Source: JANOGU01 sp964602115 (lineage in GTDB: Bacteria; Pseudomonadota; Alphaproteobacteria; Rhodobacterales; Rhodobacteraceae). Taken from it: DNA of 64,000 nt. The DNA lies in NCBI GenBank assembly GCA_964602115.1, contig CAZRQN010000002.1, positions 1 through 64,000 of the forward strand, read 5' to 3'. The translations under genes were made by a program, and so were the position numbers. Of the stretch, positions 25,207-35,100 are shown piece after piece. Below the pieces are notes generated by a model that had not been told where the DNA came from, did not search any database, and saw only the letters and a list, made by a program, of their open reading frames with translations. Position 1 is the stretch's first letter, and every line of letters starts with the position of its first letter.

Positions 25207-25215
25207 GCGGCCCCA

Positions 25216-25230
25216 CCCGGAAAAACCGGG
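25216..25230. terminator. Short hairpin after the small membrane protein gene
   Basis: CCCGG (25216-25220) and CCGGG (25226-25230) enclose AAAAA. The stem is only 5 bp and no T-run follows. The 315-bp gap 25207-25521 to the convergent host-attachment gene holds nothing else I can support. Confidence 0.3.
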
Positions 25231-25521
25231 CTCGACCGTTCATTGATGACGCGGTCCGCGTCGCAGGAATGAACGCCAGTTCCAGAGCGGCCAATTCCTG
25301 CGGTCAAAGCCCGCAGCCGTCGGCCCTGCGGCATCGCCGCGCGGCGGCGCGTTGGCCGCACCTGCGATCCATCGGCGCTTCGGCATCCAATCCTAGAAAC
25401 GGACCGCCCGGGCAAGGACCTCCATTCGCCGACAACCGCCAGTTCGTCGGGCGCCCGCTCGGCTTGACCAAGGGCGGCGGGTGCCTTGAGATCCAACGGG
25501 AAATGGCGGCCGGCCGGCCTG

Positions 25522-25980
25522 CTAATCCCAACCCAGTTCCGTTCGCAACATGGCGGGCAGAGCGCTTTCATCAATGCCGGCGAAATTCTTTGCGATTTCA
25601 CCACTGATGATATGGCGGAGACTCCCGGGCAATTCCTCGCGCCAAAGTCCCAGGGTACGCGGCGCCGAAACGACGACCAGACGCTCGAACTCCCCTGCGT
25701 GGAGATGCGCCTCGACCAGAGCGATAACCTGCCGCAGGAACTCGATCTCATCCTGTCGCAGCGGATCGCTGCCATATTCCATCGCCGACCGCATTCGCTT
25801 GCTGCCGGAGGAAAAGCTGCGTCCCGGCTTGTCGGACATGATGTCACGCAATTTGTGGCTTGGCGCCCGCAACACCAGCTCGGGACGGGCGGGCTCGCCG
25901 GGCGCGGGCAGGCCCCGGAGAAGCCGGGCCCGTGTCGCGCTCAGAACCAGAATCCATTCGGTCGGTCTGCTCATGGTCAT
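25522..25980 (-). CDS. Host-attachment family protein
   Basis: A 152-residue protein of the family annotated as required for attachment to host cells (PF10116-like). Recognisable parts are WILVLSATRARLLRG at the start, a central KPGRSFSSGSKRMRSAMEYG basic/Ser stretch, FLRQVIALVEAHLHAGEFERL, and VVVSAPRTLGLWREELPGSL. Despite the family name the biochemical role is unclear; the fold resembles baeRF/eRF1-like domains. ATG 25980 or 25974 are both possible. A perfect FNR-type box is centred about 46 bp upstream, so low-oxygen control is likely. Confidence 0.8.
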   Translation of the reverse strand: MTMSRPTEWILVLSATRARLLRGLPAPGEPARPELVLRAPSHKLRDIMSDKPGRSFSSGSKRMRSAMEYGSDPLRQDEIEFLRQVIALVEAHLHAGEFERLVVVSAPRTLGLWREELPGSLRHIISGEIAKNFAGIDESALPAMLRTELGWD

Positions 25981-26019
25981 CACCTGACCACTTGATCGCC
26001 CGACGGCGAGCACCTGGCA

Positions 26020-26033
26020 TTGACCATGGTCAA
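26020..26033. promoter_or_regulatory. FNR-type box TTGAC-N4-GTCAA
   Basis: TTGAC CATG GTCAA, a perfect palindrome. Its centre is about 46 bp upstream of the host-attachment gene start, near the -41.5 position of a class II FNR promoter, which would make the leader very short. Confidence 0.75.
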
Positions 26034-26076
26034 CGATGCGGCAGAAGCGCAGTGCCGGCCGGCGATCAAAGCGACC

Positions 26077-26844
26077 CTAGCGTGCGTTGCGCAATGCGGC
26101 CCGGCGCAGGGGCTGCGCCAGATCCAGCCCCGAAGCTTCGGCCAGAGCATCGAGATCGCCGATCTCGAACCGGTCGGTGTCAAGGATGCGGATCAACCCT
26201 TCGCGCGCCAGTCCGTGAATGGCGCGGCTGAGCGTTTCGGACCGCACGCCCAGACAGCGGGCAAAGTCGCCGCGGCCCATCGGCAGGCGCACCGTGACCT
26301 CCCCGGCCGTCACGCTGCCCGCAGACCGGTGCTGCCGGTGGGCGAGAATCACCAGAAACGCCGCCACGCGTTCGGTGACGCGGGTGCCGTTCAGCAGCAA
26401 CACCCATTCGCGTGCAGCATCAAGTTCGTCCAGAAGCGAGACGAGGAACATTCGCTCCAGTTCCGGCGCCTCGCGCAGGACCGCCTCGAAGGGCGCGCGC
26501 TCGAAGCACAACAGGCGGCAGTCGCTGAGCGCCTCAAGCCGATGGTTGAAGGGCCCGTCGAAGATCCGGCCGAACATGTCGGACGGAAGCAGCAGGCCGA
26601 TGATGTGTTCGCGCCCGTCAGGCAGGGTCTTGGCCATGCCGAGCGTTCCGTCGAGCACATAGCCGACCTGGGCGCTGGTTCCCCCGTCGGGAACCACGAT
26701 TTCGCCGCGCGAAGCCTGGCGCAGACCTGCGGCGCCAGCGAGCCGCGCCTGAAGCGCGTGGGCAAGCCGATCCAGTGCCGACACCAGAGGCGCATGATCA
26801 GCGGCGAGAAAGCCGCGCAGTTCTGCAAACGAAATCGCGCTCAT
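26077..26844 (-). CDS. Crp/Fnr family regulator without FNR cysteines
   Basis: A 255-residue Crp/Fnr protein: cyclic-nucleotide-type beta-roll at about 30-135 (GEIVVPDGGTSAQVGYVLDG, LLLPSDMFGRIFDGPF), dimer helix, then a winged helix-turn-helix at about 165-230 (MGRGDFARCLGVRSETLSRA, HGLAREGLIRI). It lacks an N-terminal cysteine cluster, so it does not bind the FNR iron-sulfur cluster. It is divergent from a second Crp/Fnr gene, with one FNR-type box between them, and may itself be under FNR control. The effector is unknown. Confidence 0.9.
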   Translation of the reverse strand: MSAISFAELRGFLAADHAPLVSALDRLAHALQARLAGAAGLRQASRGEIVVPDGGTSAQVGYVLDGTLGMAKTLPDGREHIIGLLLPSDMFGRIFDGPFNHRLEALSDCRLLCFERAPFEAVLREAPELERMFLVSLLDELDAAREWVLLLNGTRVTERVAAFLVILAHRQHRSAGSVTAGEVTVRLPMGRGDFARCLGVRSETLSRAIHGLAREGLIRILDTDRFEIGDLDALAEASGLDLAQPLRRAALRNAR

Positions 26845-26920
26845 TGCCGCCGCCTATTGCAGAGTCGCGGGATGCAGCCTGACATGTTTCGCCGCGCTGC
26901 CAAATGGAAAGCAGCCCGGT

Positions 26921-26934
26921 TTGACCTCAGTCAA
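26921..26934. promoter_or_regulatory. FNR-type box between divergent Crp/Fnr genes
   Basis: TTGAC CTCA GTCAA, a perfect inverted repeat. The centre is about 62 bp from the rightward start (26989) and 83 bp from the leftward start (26844), so it could regulate both genes. Confidence 0.75.
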
Positions 26935-26988
26935 AGCACCCTGCTGCAAGATCGCTTTCCATCGGGCGACAGTCGCCATGGGGCGCGC

Positions 26989-27786
26989 ATGGACATTTCA
27001 TCCGGCCTTGTCTTGCACGAAGGGGAGCGGTCCCTGCCAGGGTTGGCGGCGCGGGCTGCCTCCGAGCCCCCCGCCTGCGCGGCTTGCCATGCACGCAGTG
27101 CGGGGTTCTGCCGAAGCCTTTGCGATCCGGCGCTCGGGATCATTGCCAAACGCTCGGTCCGCATCAGTCTCCCTGCCAATCAGGCGGTTTTTGACCATGG
27201 CGGCGGCGCGGACTTCGGCATCCTTGTCCGAGGGTATCTGCGGCGCGTGCATTACACCGCCGAGGGCCGCCGCCAGATTGTGAGCCTGACGGCCCCGGGC
27301 GAGACTTTCGCACTTCAGGATACCGAGGGTCAGGGTGTGCTGGAGACGGCAACCAAGGCTCAGATCTGCCGCATTCAGGCATCGAACTATGCCCAGGCCT
27401 TGCGCGACAGCCGCCAGTTCCGGCGCCTCATCTTCCGCCAGGCGCAAGCGAAGTTCGACCGGCTGTGCGATCTCACCTGGGCGCTTGGCGCGCTCGGTCC
27501 CGAAGAGCGCCTTGCAGGCTTTCTGGTCCGATCCATCGCCTTCATGCCGTGGAGGCCACTGCCAGCCGGCGGCGGGATCCTGACCATCGAACTCGGGCGG
27601 ACGGATATTGCCGATCTCCTGGGCACGACGCTTGAATCGATCAGCCGCATCACCCAGCGCTTCCACCGCGAGGGGGTGATCCGCATCCTTGATCCGCGCC
27701 ACTTCGAGATCGCCGACCCGGCGCGCCTGGCCCGGCTGGGAGCGATTTCCGAGATGCCCGGGCCAAGTGCCACCAGAGCCGCTTGA
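26989..27786 (+). CDS. FNR-like oxygen-sensing Crp/Fnr regulator
   Basis: A 265-residue regulator starting at ATG 26989. Cysteines at 30, 33 and 41 (CAACHARSAGFC) plus one in ICRIQASNY (about 127), at the position of E. coli FNR Cys122, make a credible set of four [4Fe-4S] ligands; Cys45 is extra. The beta-roll lies at about 55-150 and the FNR-type recognition helix is TDIADLLGTTLESISRITQR, with the E..SR pattern that reads TTGA half-sites. It is therefore a good candidate to bind the TTGA-N6-TCAA boxes that surround it, including the one in its own promoter. It is FnrL/FnrN-like by motif; I do not assign the symbol. Confidence 0.88.
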   Translation: MDISSGLVLHEGERSLPGLAARAASEPPACAACHARSAGFCRSLCDPALGIIAKRSVRISLPANQAVFDHGGGADFGILVRGYLRRVHYTAEGRRQIVSLTAPGETFALQDTEGQGVLETATKAQICRIQASNYAQALRDSRQFRRLIFRQAQAKFDRLCDLTWALGALGPEERLAGFLVRSIAFMPWRPLPAGGGILTIELGRTDIADLLGTTLESISRITQRFHREGVIRILDPRHFEIADPARLARLGAISEMPGPSATRAA

Positions 27787-27902
27787 CCTGGCCGGCAAGG
27801 GGCAAGGCGCCTTGCTGACGATGACTGCGGAAGGCCGGTTCACCCTCCCGGCCGCTGCTGCCCACCGATTCGGACGGTCCCGGTCAGCCGGTGTCGGGGG
27901 AG

Positions 27903-28067
27903 ATGACCGAAATCAATGAAATGCGCCGCAAGCGGGAACAATTGGAACAGTCTGACCAAGGGAAAGGTCTCGGCCCCGTCCCCCAGGGGGCCGATCCGTC
28001 GAGCAGCCCCATCCTTTCCGTCAGGCCGATCACCGGAGCGGGGATGGTTGCCTCACCGCTCCGGTGA
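27903..28067 (+). CDS. Possible 54-residue small protein
   Basis: A short frame with a hydrophilic start (MTEINEMRRKREQLEQSDQG) directly after GGGGGAG, which is too close for an ideal ribosome site. The 3' part overlaps a long inverted repeat, which argues against coding. Included as tentative only. Confidence 0.2.
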   Translation: MTEINEMRRKREQLEQSDQGKGLGPVPQGADPSSSPILSVRPITGAGMVASPLR

Positions 28068-28068
28068 T
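28029..28068. terminator. 13-bp perfect hairpin between convergent genes
   Basis: ATCACCGGAGCGG (28029-28041) and CCGCTCCGGTGAT (28056-28068) form a perfect 13-bp stem around 14 nt. It lies between the convergent FNR-like and ftsH genes. T-runs are missing on both sides, so it may stop transcription with Rho or protect 3' ends. The rest of the 466-bp gap 27787-28252 shows nothing else firm. Confidence 0.5.
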
Positions 28069-28252
28069 CCCGAACTTCCCTCGTGGCCAGGTCCGTTCCC
28101 ACGATCGCAGTCGATGCCCGGCCGCCCGAGGTCTCGAAAATGGGGCCCTCCATCGGGGCGGTCGCGAGCTGCACGGGAACCCGCCAAGGGAGATTCCGGA
28201 CGCGGACAGACCGCCTTCGACGAACCCGGCGAGAGCCGCCAACGGACGCACG

Positions 28253-30055
<1,803 letters not shown>

Positions 30056-30117
30056 CCCTGCCCCTGTTCCGCTGGCGGTGCCCTCTGCCCTGCTGGCCCA
30101 TGGCGATGCGGGCGGCA

Positions 30118-30131
30118 TTGATCCGGGTCAA
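30118..30131. promoter_or_regulatory. FNR-type box upstream of ftsH
   Basis: TTGAT CCGG GTCAA, one arm with T in place of C. The centre is about 70 bp upstream of the ftsH start on the minus strand. Confidence 0.65.
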
Positions 30132-30354
30132 TCCGGCGCCTGAACGCTGGCCCGCAAGACCGGCCCTCGCCCCATCGGCCGGGGGGCCGGACTGGGGACG
30201 GCCGCTCAACTTGCCGCCTCCCGACTCATGCCAATCCGACCTGTGACGACCGCGCGACCTGCCTTACCCAGCTCCCTATCGTCGATGGTCAGCCGGACCT
30301 CCGGGCCAGATCGACTCACCCTGCGCCGATCCACCGGATGCCGGGGCTGAACTC

Positions 30355-31545
30355 CTAGCTGCCGGCCGCCGCCTCGACCCGCACGCCATCGGCGATCAGG
30401 TCGTTGGGGTGCAGGATCACGACCTCGCCGGGCTCCAGCCCTTCGGCCACGGCGGCGTAGTCGCTGTTGCGTTCGCCGAGCGCGATCCGTCGCAGGCTGG
30501 CGCGGCCATCCACGACAACGAAGGTCGCCCAGTCGCTGCCCGCCCGGAACAACGCCCCGACGGGGATGGCGGTCAGTCCCTGACCTTCCCAGACCTCGAT
30601 CCGCGCCGTGATCCGGTAGCCATCGCCCAGTTCGGCCCAGGCCGCAGGATCGCCGTCAAGGCCGAGAACCACGCGGACCCGTTGCTCCTCGATCCCCAGC
30701 GCCGAGACGCGGGTGCTGGCCGATGGATCGATGCGCAGGACCCGGGCCGGGATCGGCGCTCCGCCCCAGCCATTGATCACGGCCTCGGCGCCGGGCGCGA
30801 TGCGGACCGCATCGGAAGACAGGAGGTCAACGTCGATTTCCATGTCACCGGGGTCGCCGATTTCCAGAAGCGGCTGACCGGGCTGGACCACCTGTTCGCT
30901 TTCCGCAAGCACCCGAAGCACCTGGCCCGTCGCAGGCGCCCTGAGATCGGTGCAACAGATGCCTCCCTCGCCCAGGTCCTCCTCCGACAGCGCGGCGCGC
31001 GCGCTGTCGCGCTCGCGTTCGCGCACCGCGAGGTTCGCCCGGGCACTCGCAAGCGCTGCCTCGGCGGTCGCAAGGACCAGTTGCGCCATGTCGTAGTCGC
31101 GTGCCGAAATCGCGTCGCGCTCGCGGAGCGAAGCTGCCCGCGTCGCATCGCCCTGGCGGAAGCCAAGCTCGGCCAGGGCGCGCGCCACTTCGGCCTTGCT
31201 CAGCTCGACCGCCGCCTCTGCCGCTTCAACGCTCGCTTCGGCGACTTGCCGACTACGCGCGTCGAGAAGCGCCGGCGGGACCGGGCGGATCCGGGCGACG
31301 ACGGTTTCGCCTGCCACTACCTGGTCGCCAGCATGCAGTTCGAGCCGCGACATGCGTCCGGCGATCGAGGCCGATACGGTGAAGACCTCGCGGATACGTG
31401 CCGTGCCCTCCTCCTCGACATGAACCGCGATGGTGCGCCGGTCGATCGCCTCCGTCTCTACGGCGACCGGTCGCGGCCAGAAGGCCCACAGGAATGCGCC
31501 AAGGACGGCGAGCGCGACAGACAGGATCAGCAGGCGGCGGATCAT
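30355..31545 (-). CDS. HlyD-type periplasmic adaptor protein
   Basis: A 396-residue membrane-fusion protein. One N-terminal anchor (ILSVALAVLGAFLWAF) is followed by a lipoyl/barrel-sandwich segment (SASIAGRMSRLELHAGDQVV), a long Ala/Glu-rich coiled-coil hairpin (about 95-195), the second lipoyl half (DLRAPATGQVLRVL) and a beta-barrel to the end. It would link the inner-membrane ABC pump to an outer-membrane channel. It is the third gene of an ATPase-permease-adaptor operon, starting 1 nt after the permease stop. A CC pair in EGGICCTDLRAP is unusual for a periplasmic domain. The substrate is unknown. Confidence 0.88.
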   Translation of the reverse strand: MIRRLLILSVALAVLGAFLWAFWPRPVAVETEAIDRRTIAVHVEEEGTARIREVFTVSASIAGRMSRLELHAGDQVVAGETVVARIRPVPPALLDARSRQVAEASVEAAEAAVELSKAEVARALAELGFRQGDATRAASLRERDAISARDYDMAQLVLATAEAALASARANLAVRERERDSARAALSEEDLGEGGICCTDLRAPATGQVLRVLAESEQVVQPGQPLLEIGDPGDMEIDVDLLSSDAVRIAPGAEAVINGWGGAPIPARVLRIDPSASTRVSALGIEEQRVRVVLGLDGDPAAWAELGDGYRITARIEVWEGQGLTAIPVGALFRAGSDWATFVVVDGRASLRRIALGERNSDYAAVAEGLEPGEVVILHPNDLIADGVRVEAAAGS

Positions 31546-31546
31546 C

Positions 31547-33922
31547 TCATTCCCTCGTCTTCAGGACCTCGATCATGTCGAGCCGGTTGATGCGCCCCCG
31601 GATCAGCAGCGCCGAGCCGAAGGCCGACACGAGCACGATGAGGCTCGCATTCGCATAGACGTCGCGCGTGATGATCAGGGGTACCCGATACAGTTCGGAG
31701 CTGAAGGCGGCGAGCACCGCCTGGGCGAAGCCATAGCCGATCAGCCAGCCGAGCGGCTGGGCAATGAGGACGACGGCGGCCAGTTCGGCATAGAGGATTC
31801 GCGCCACCTCGGCCCGGGTGAAGCCCAGAACGCGAAGGCTGGCCAGCTCGCGGCCCTGTTCGGACAGCACGATGCGGGCAAAGTTATAGACCACGCCCAC
31901 CGCGATGATCGCCCCGAAGGCGACATAGACCACCGTCATGATCTGCACGTTCTCCGCGAGAGTCGTGCGGAACTTGGCCAGCGAAAGCCGCATCAGTGCC
32001 AGGAACCCGGTCGTCGGCGTCTTGCGGATTTCGGCGTAGAACGCCGACTGCTGCCTGGGGTCGAGCGCCAGATGAACGCCGGAAATCCGCCCTCCGGTGC
32101 CCGTCATCCGGTCAAGCGCAGAAAAGCCTGCATAGGCACCAAGCCCGAGATAGCCGAGGCTGATGCCGCTGACCGGCGTCCGAAATTGCCTCTGGTCGCC
32201 TTCCAGAAGGGTGACATCCACCTCGTCGCCAACCCGGACCTTCAGGATGCCGGCCAAAGCGTCGGACAGGACCACGCCATCCGCAGGCATGGCCATCGGC
32301 CGTTCCTCGCGGTCAAGGACGCGCGACAGGTCGGTGCCCCCGTCCGGCAGACCCTGCAGGGCAAGGCGGCGCGAGGCCGTGCCGTTCGAGATGCGCACGG
32401 CGACGGTGCGGTAGGGTTCGGCGGACAGTACGCCGGGCAGACGTGCGGCCGCGTAGAGGGCAGCCATCGGCCGCTCCCCGGTAAAGGTGATCGTGGCGTC
32501 CTGTCGCGCCGTGCGGAAGAAGACGATATCGATCATCCTGTCGATCGACCCTTCGCTCCATTGCGATCCGACCAGAACGCCCACCGCAAATGCGACCCCC
32601 AGGATCGACGTTCCGGTGCGGATGGGCCAGCGCAGCAAATGGCGCGCGACCATCACGCCCGACTGGCGGATGAAGCGTGCCGCCTCGAACAGGTCGCCCA
32701 GGAGGCGCCGGTAGCGCAGGGGCGCCGGCGGTTGCATCGCGACCGCCGGCGGCAGCCAGGCGACGGAGCGGACCGCATAGGCCGCGCCCGCGACGGCCGA
32801 GCCGAGCGTGATCAGCGCGGCGATGGCATAGACCGACGGATCGCGGCTGAAGATGAGGAACGGAAAGTGGTAGAACCGGGCATAAAGCGCCGCGAGCCCC
32901 GCGCCAAGCCAGGCGCCCGACACGCTCCCGATGGCGACGCCGATTACTGCGATGGCCAGCACGAATTCGACATAGTGCTCCGCAATGGCCCAGGGCCCGT
33001 AGCCGATCGCCTTCAGAAGGCCGATCTGCTCGCGCTCCAGCGCGACAAGACGCGACAGGGTCATGTTGACCAGAAAGGCCGCCACCAGCAGGAAGATCGG
33101 CGGCAGCACCCGGCTCATGCCGCGCAATTGCTGAAGCTCGGCGTCGAGGAAGGCGTGGCTGAGCTGGTCCTTGCGGCCATAGGCCCCGGTGCCGCCATAG
33201 GGCGCAAGCAGGCGGTCAAGCTCGGCAATGACGGCCGCCTCCGACGCGCCGGGCGCCAGCACCAGCGAGACGCTCGAAAAGGCGCCGTCGAGATCAAAGG
33301 CCGCCGCCAGCGCCTTGTCCGACATCCAGACGATACCGAACCGCCGTTCGTCGGGCATCGCATCGCCGGGACCAAGCGCGTAGATGAACTCGGGCGACAG
33401 CGCGATCCCCGTCACCAGCAGCCTTCGCTCGCGTCCGTTCATCAGGACCGAGAATCCTGCGCCCGGCACCAGACCATGAGCGGTGGCGAAGCCCTCCGAG
33501 ATGACCGCCTCGGAAGCCGCCTGCGGGTCGGGCAGGCGACCCGCGCGCAGGTAGAGATGGTTCAGCGCGCCCGGGTCGTCGCCCGGAGAGGAGATCAGCA
33601 TGGCATTGCCCGGCTCCTCCATCCCCTCGATCCGGGTCAGCGCCAGGCGGGCGATGCGGGTCTGGACCGCTAGCACCCCGTCGATGGTGGCGATGCGGGC
33701 GGCCAGCGCGCGGGGCGCACGGGTCACCTCGGCGAAGACGTCGCCAAACCGGCTTTCGGCATAATAGGCCGCGCGGGTGCGGTCGAGCGATGCATGGGCA
33801 CCCACGCCCAGGACCAGGGTCGCGACGCCGGCCGCCATGACCAGCGCGATGGCCAGCGCCTGCGCCCAAAGCCTGCGCAGGTCGCGCAGGAGCTTGATGC
33901 GAAGGGGCGACAGCGCAGTCAC
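31547..33922 (-). CDS. MacB/FtsX-type ABC transporter permease
   Basis: A 791-residue permease. The GTG start at 33922 overlaps the ATPase stop (GTGA) and has GGAGGTGA upstream. The protein is a fused duplication of the FtsX fold: first span at about 18-40, large periplasmic domain, three spans at about 265-400 (PIFLLVAAFLVNMTLSRLVA), then a second copy with spans near 455-475 and 660-785 (VVYVAFGAIIAVGVVYNFAR). FtsX-type permeases drive mechanotransmission or lipid/lipoprotein extrusion rather than classical import. With the ATPase and HlyD adaptor it forms an export system under an FNR-type box. Confidence 0.9.
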   Translation of the reverse strand: MTALSPLRIKLLRDLRRLWAQALAIALVMAAGVATLVLGVGAHASLDRTRAAYYAESRFGDVFAEVTRAPRALAARIATIDGVLAVQTRIARLALTRIEGMEEPGNAMLISSPGDDPGALNHLYLRAGRLPDPQAASEAVISEGFATAHGLVPGAGFSVLMNGRERRLLVTGIALSPEFIYALGPGDAMPDERRFGIVWMSDKALAAAFDLDGAFSSVSLVLAPGASEAAVIAELDRLLAPYGGTGAYGRKDQLSHAFLDAELQQLRGMSRVLPPIFLLVAAFLVNMTLSRLVALEREQIGLLKAIGYGPWAIAEHYVEFVLAIAVIGVAIGSVSGAWLGAGLAALYARFYHFPFLIFSRDPSVYAIAALITLGSAVAGAAYAVRSVAWLPPAVAMQPPAPLRYRRLLGDLFEAARFIRQSGVMVARHLLRWPIRTGTSILGVAFAVGVLVGSQWSEGSIDRMIDIVFFRTARQDATITFTGERPMAALYAAARLPGVLSAEPYRTVAVRISNGTASRRLALQGLPDGGTDLSRVLDREERPMAMPADGVVLSDALAGILKVRVGDEVDVTLLEGDQRQFRTPVSGISLGYLGLGAYAGFSALDRMTGTGGRISGVHLALDPRQQSAFYAEIRKTPTTGFLALMRLSLAKFRTTLAENVQIMTVVYVAFGAIIAVGVVYNFARIVLSEQGRELASLRVLGFTRAEVARILYAELAAVVLIAQPLGWLIGYGFAQAVLAAFSSELYRVPLIITRDVYANASLIVLVSAFGSALLIRGRINRLDMIEVLKTRE

Positions 33923-34635
33923 CAGCTCACCTCCGCCGGGGCCTTGCGCGCGGCGTTGACCTCGTCCGACAGGATCGTCCCGTTGCCGAAGCGCACGACC
34001 CGGTGGGCGATCTGGCGGATCGCAACGTTGTGGGTGATGACCAGCGTCGTCGCCCCGATCGCCCTGTTCACATCGGTCAGCGCCTCCAGAACCTTGATGC
34101 CGGTATGGGAATCGAGCGCCCCGGTCGGCTCGTCGCACAGAAGCACCTCGGGGTTCTTGGCGATGGCGCGCGCGATCGCCACACGCTGCTGCTCGCCTCC
34201 GGAAAGCTGCGCTGGGAAATGGTCCATCCGTTCGGCCAGCCCGACCATGGCCAGCGCCTCCTCGGCCCTCATCGGCCGCCGGGCGATCTCGGTCACCAGC
34301 CGCACATTCTCGCGTGCGGTGAGGCTCGGGACGAGATTGTAGAACTGGAAAACAAAGCCCACATGGTCCCGCCGGTAGCGGGTGAGCTCGGAATCGCCGG
34401 CCCTGGTCAGTTCCTGATCCATGAACCAGACGCTGCCCGCAGTCGCCGTATCGAGCCCGCCGACGATATTGAGGAAGGTGGACTTGCCCGACCCCGAAGG
34501 GCCGAGGATCACCACGAACTCTCCCGCCCGCGCCGCAAAATCGACACCGCGCAAAGCCTGCACCTCGACCTCGCCCGAACGGTAGGTCTTTGACAGGCCG
34601 CTCACGCGGAAGACTGGCTGATCGGTGTCGTTCAT
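33919..34635 (-). CDS. ABC transporter ATP-binding protein (MacB/LolD type)
   Basis: A 238-residue ATPase. Walker A GPSGSGKST at about 45-53, Q-loop FVFQFYNLVPSLTA, signature LSGGEQQRVAIARA at about 144-157, Walker B LLCDEPTGALD, and H-loop ITHN. These are the MacB/LolD/FtsE class signatures. The ATG at 34635 places the protein start at the family norm (MNDTDQPVFRVSGLSKTY). It is the first gene of the operon, with its stop overlapping the permease start. An FNR-type box is centred 62 bp upstream. Confidence 0.93.
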   Translation of the reverse strand: MNDTDQPVFRVSGLSKTYRSGEVEVQALRGVDFAARAGEFVVILGPSGSGKSTFLNIVGGLDTATAGSVWFMDQELTRAGDSELTRYRRDHVGFVFQFYNLVPSLTARENVRLVTEIARRPMRAEEALAMVGLAERMDHFPAQLSGGEQQRVAIARAIAKNPEVLLCDEPTGALDSHTGIKVLEALTDVNRAIGATTLVITHNVAIRQIAHRVVRFGNGTILSDEVNAARKAPAEVSW

Positions 34636-34689
34636 CCCGGGGCGCCCTCCGCTCGGGCCCCTGATTGCAGCGTCCCGGTCCAGTTCGCA

Positions 34690-34703
34690 TTGATTCCGGT
34701 CAA
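34690..34703. promoter_or_regulatory. FNR-type box upstream of ABC export operon
   Basis: TTGAT TCCG GTCAA; its centre lies about 62 bp upstream of the ATPase start codon on the minus strand, consistent with an FNR-controlled promoter. Confidence 0.65.
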
Positions 34704-34805
34704 ATCTGGCTGGCGGGGCCGTTTCGGGATTGGAAAGCCGGCCGCGAACCTTCCGGCGCAAGGAAAGGGATGGCGGACGCCGGCAAATTCCCTGGGCGCT
34801 GCCCA

Positions 34806-34819
34806 TTGACCAAAATCAA
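34806..34819. promoter_or_regulatory. FNR-type box between ABC and arc operons
   Basis: TTGAC CAAA ATCAA. It lies 288 bp upstream of the arcD start and about 177 bp from the ABC start. It may serve the arc operon through a long leader, or act on both. The rest of 34636-35100 shows no supported gene. Confidence 0.6.
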
Positions 34820-35100
34820 TGCCCGGCCCCGGCTTCCAGGTGACTTTCAGACAAATACCGCGCCTGCCAACCGATCAGGAACCGGAGCGATGAGGCGATT
34901 TGGCCAGACTGCGCCCGTCGCGAGGGTGCTCGGGGCCATGCTCCGCGCCCCAGGTCAGGACCCGGCCAGCGGAGAAACCTGCGGACCCGGGGACCGGGTC
35001 GTCAAGCGCGGCTCGCGTCACTGCGCCCTGACGCCCGCAACCTGACGGCCGGCCCCGACGACCCTGACTGCGAACACCGTATCAAGCTGGGAGTGTCGCC

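Noticed and set aside
34890..35045. 51-codon frame between the ABC and arc operons
   Set aside because: Low-complexity Arg/Gly/Pro sequence with weak SD and no recognisable feature.
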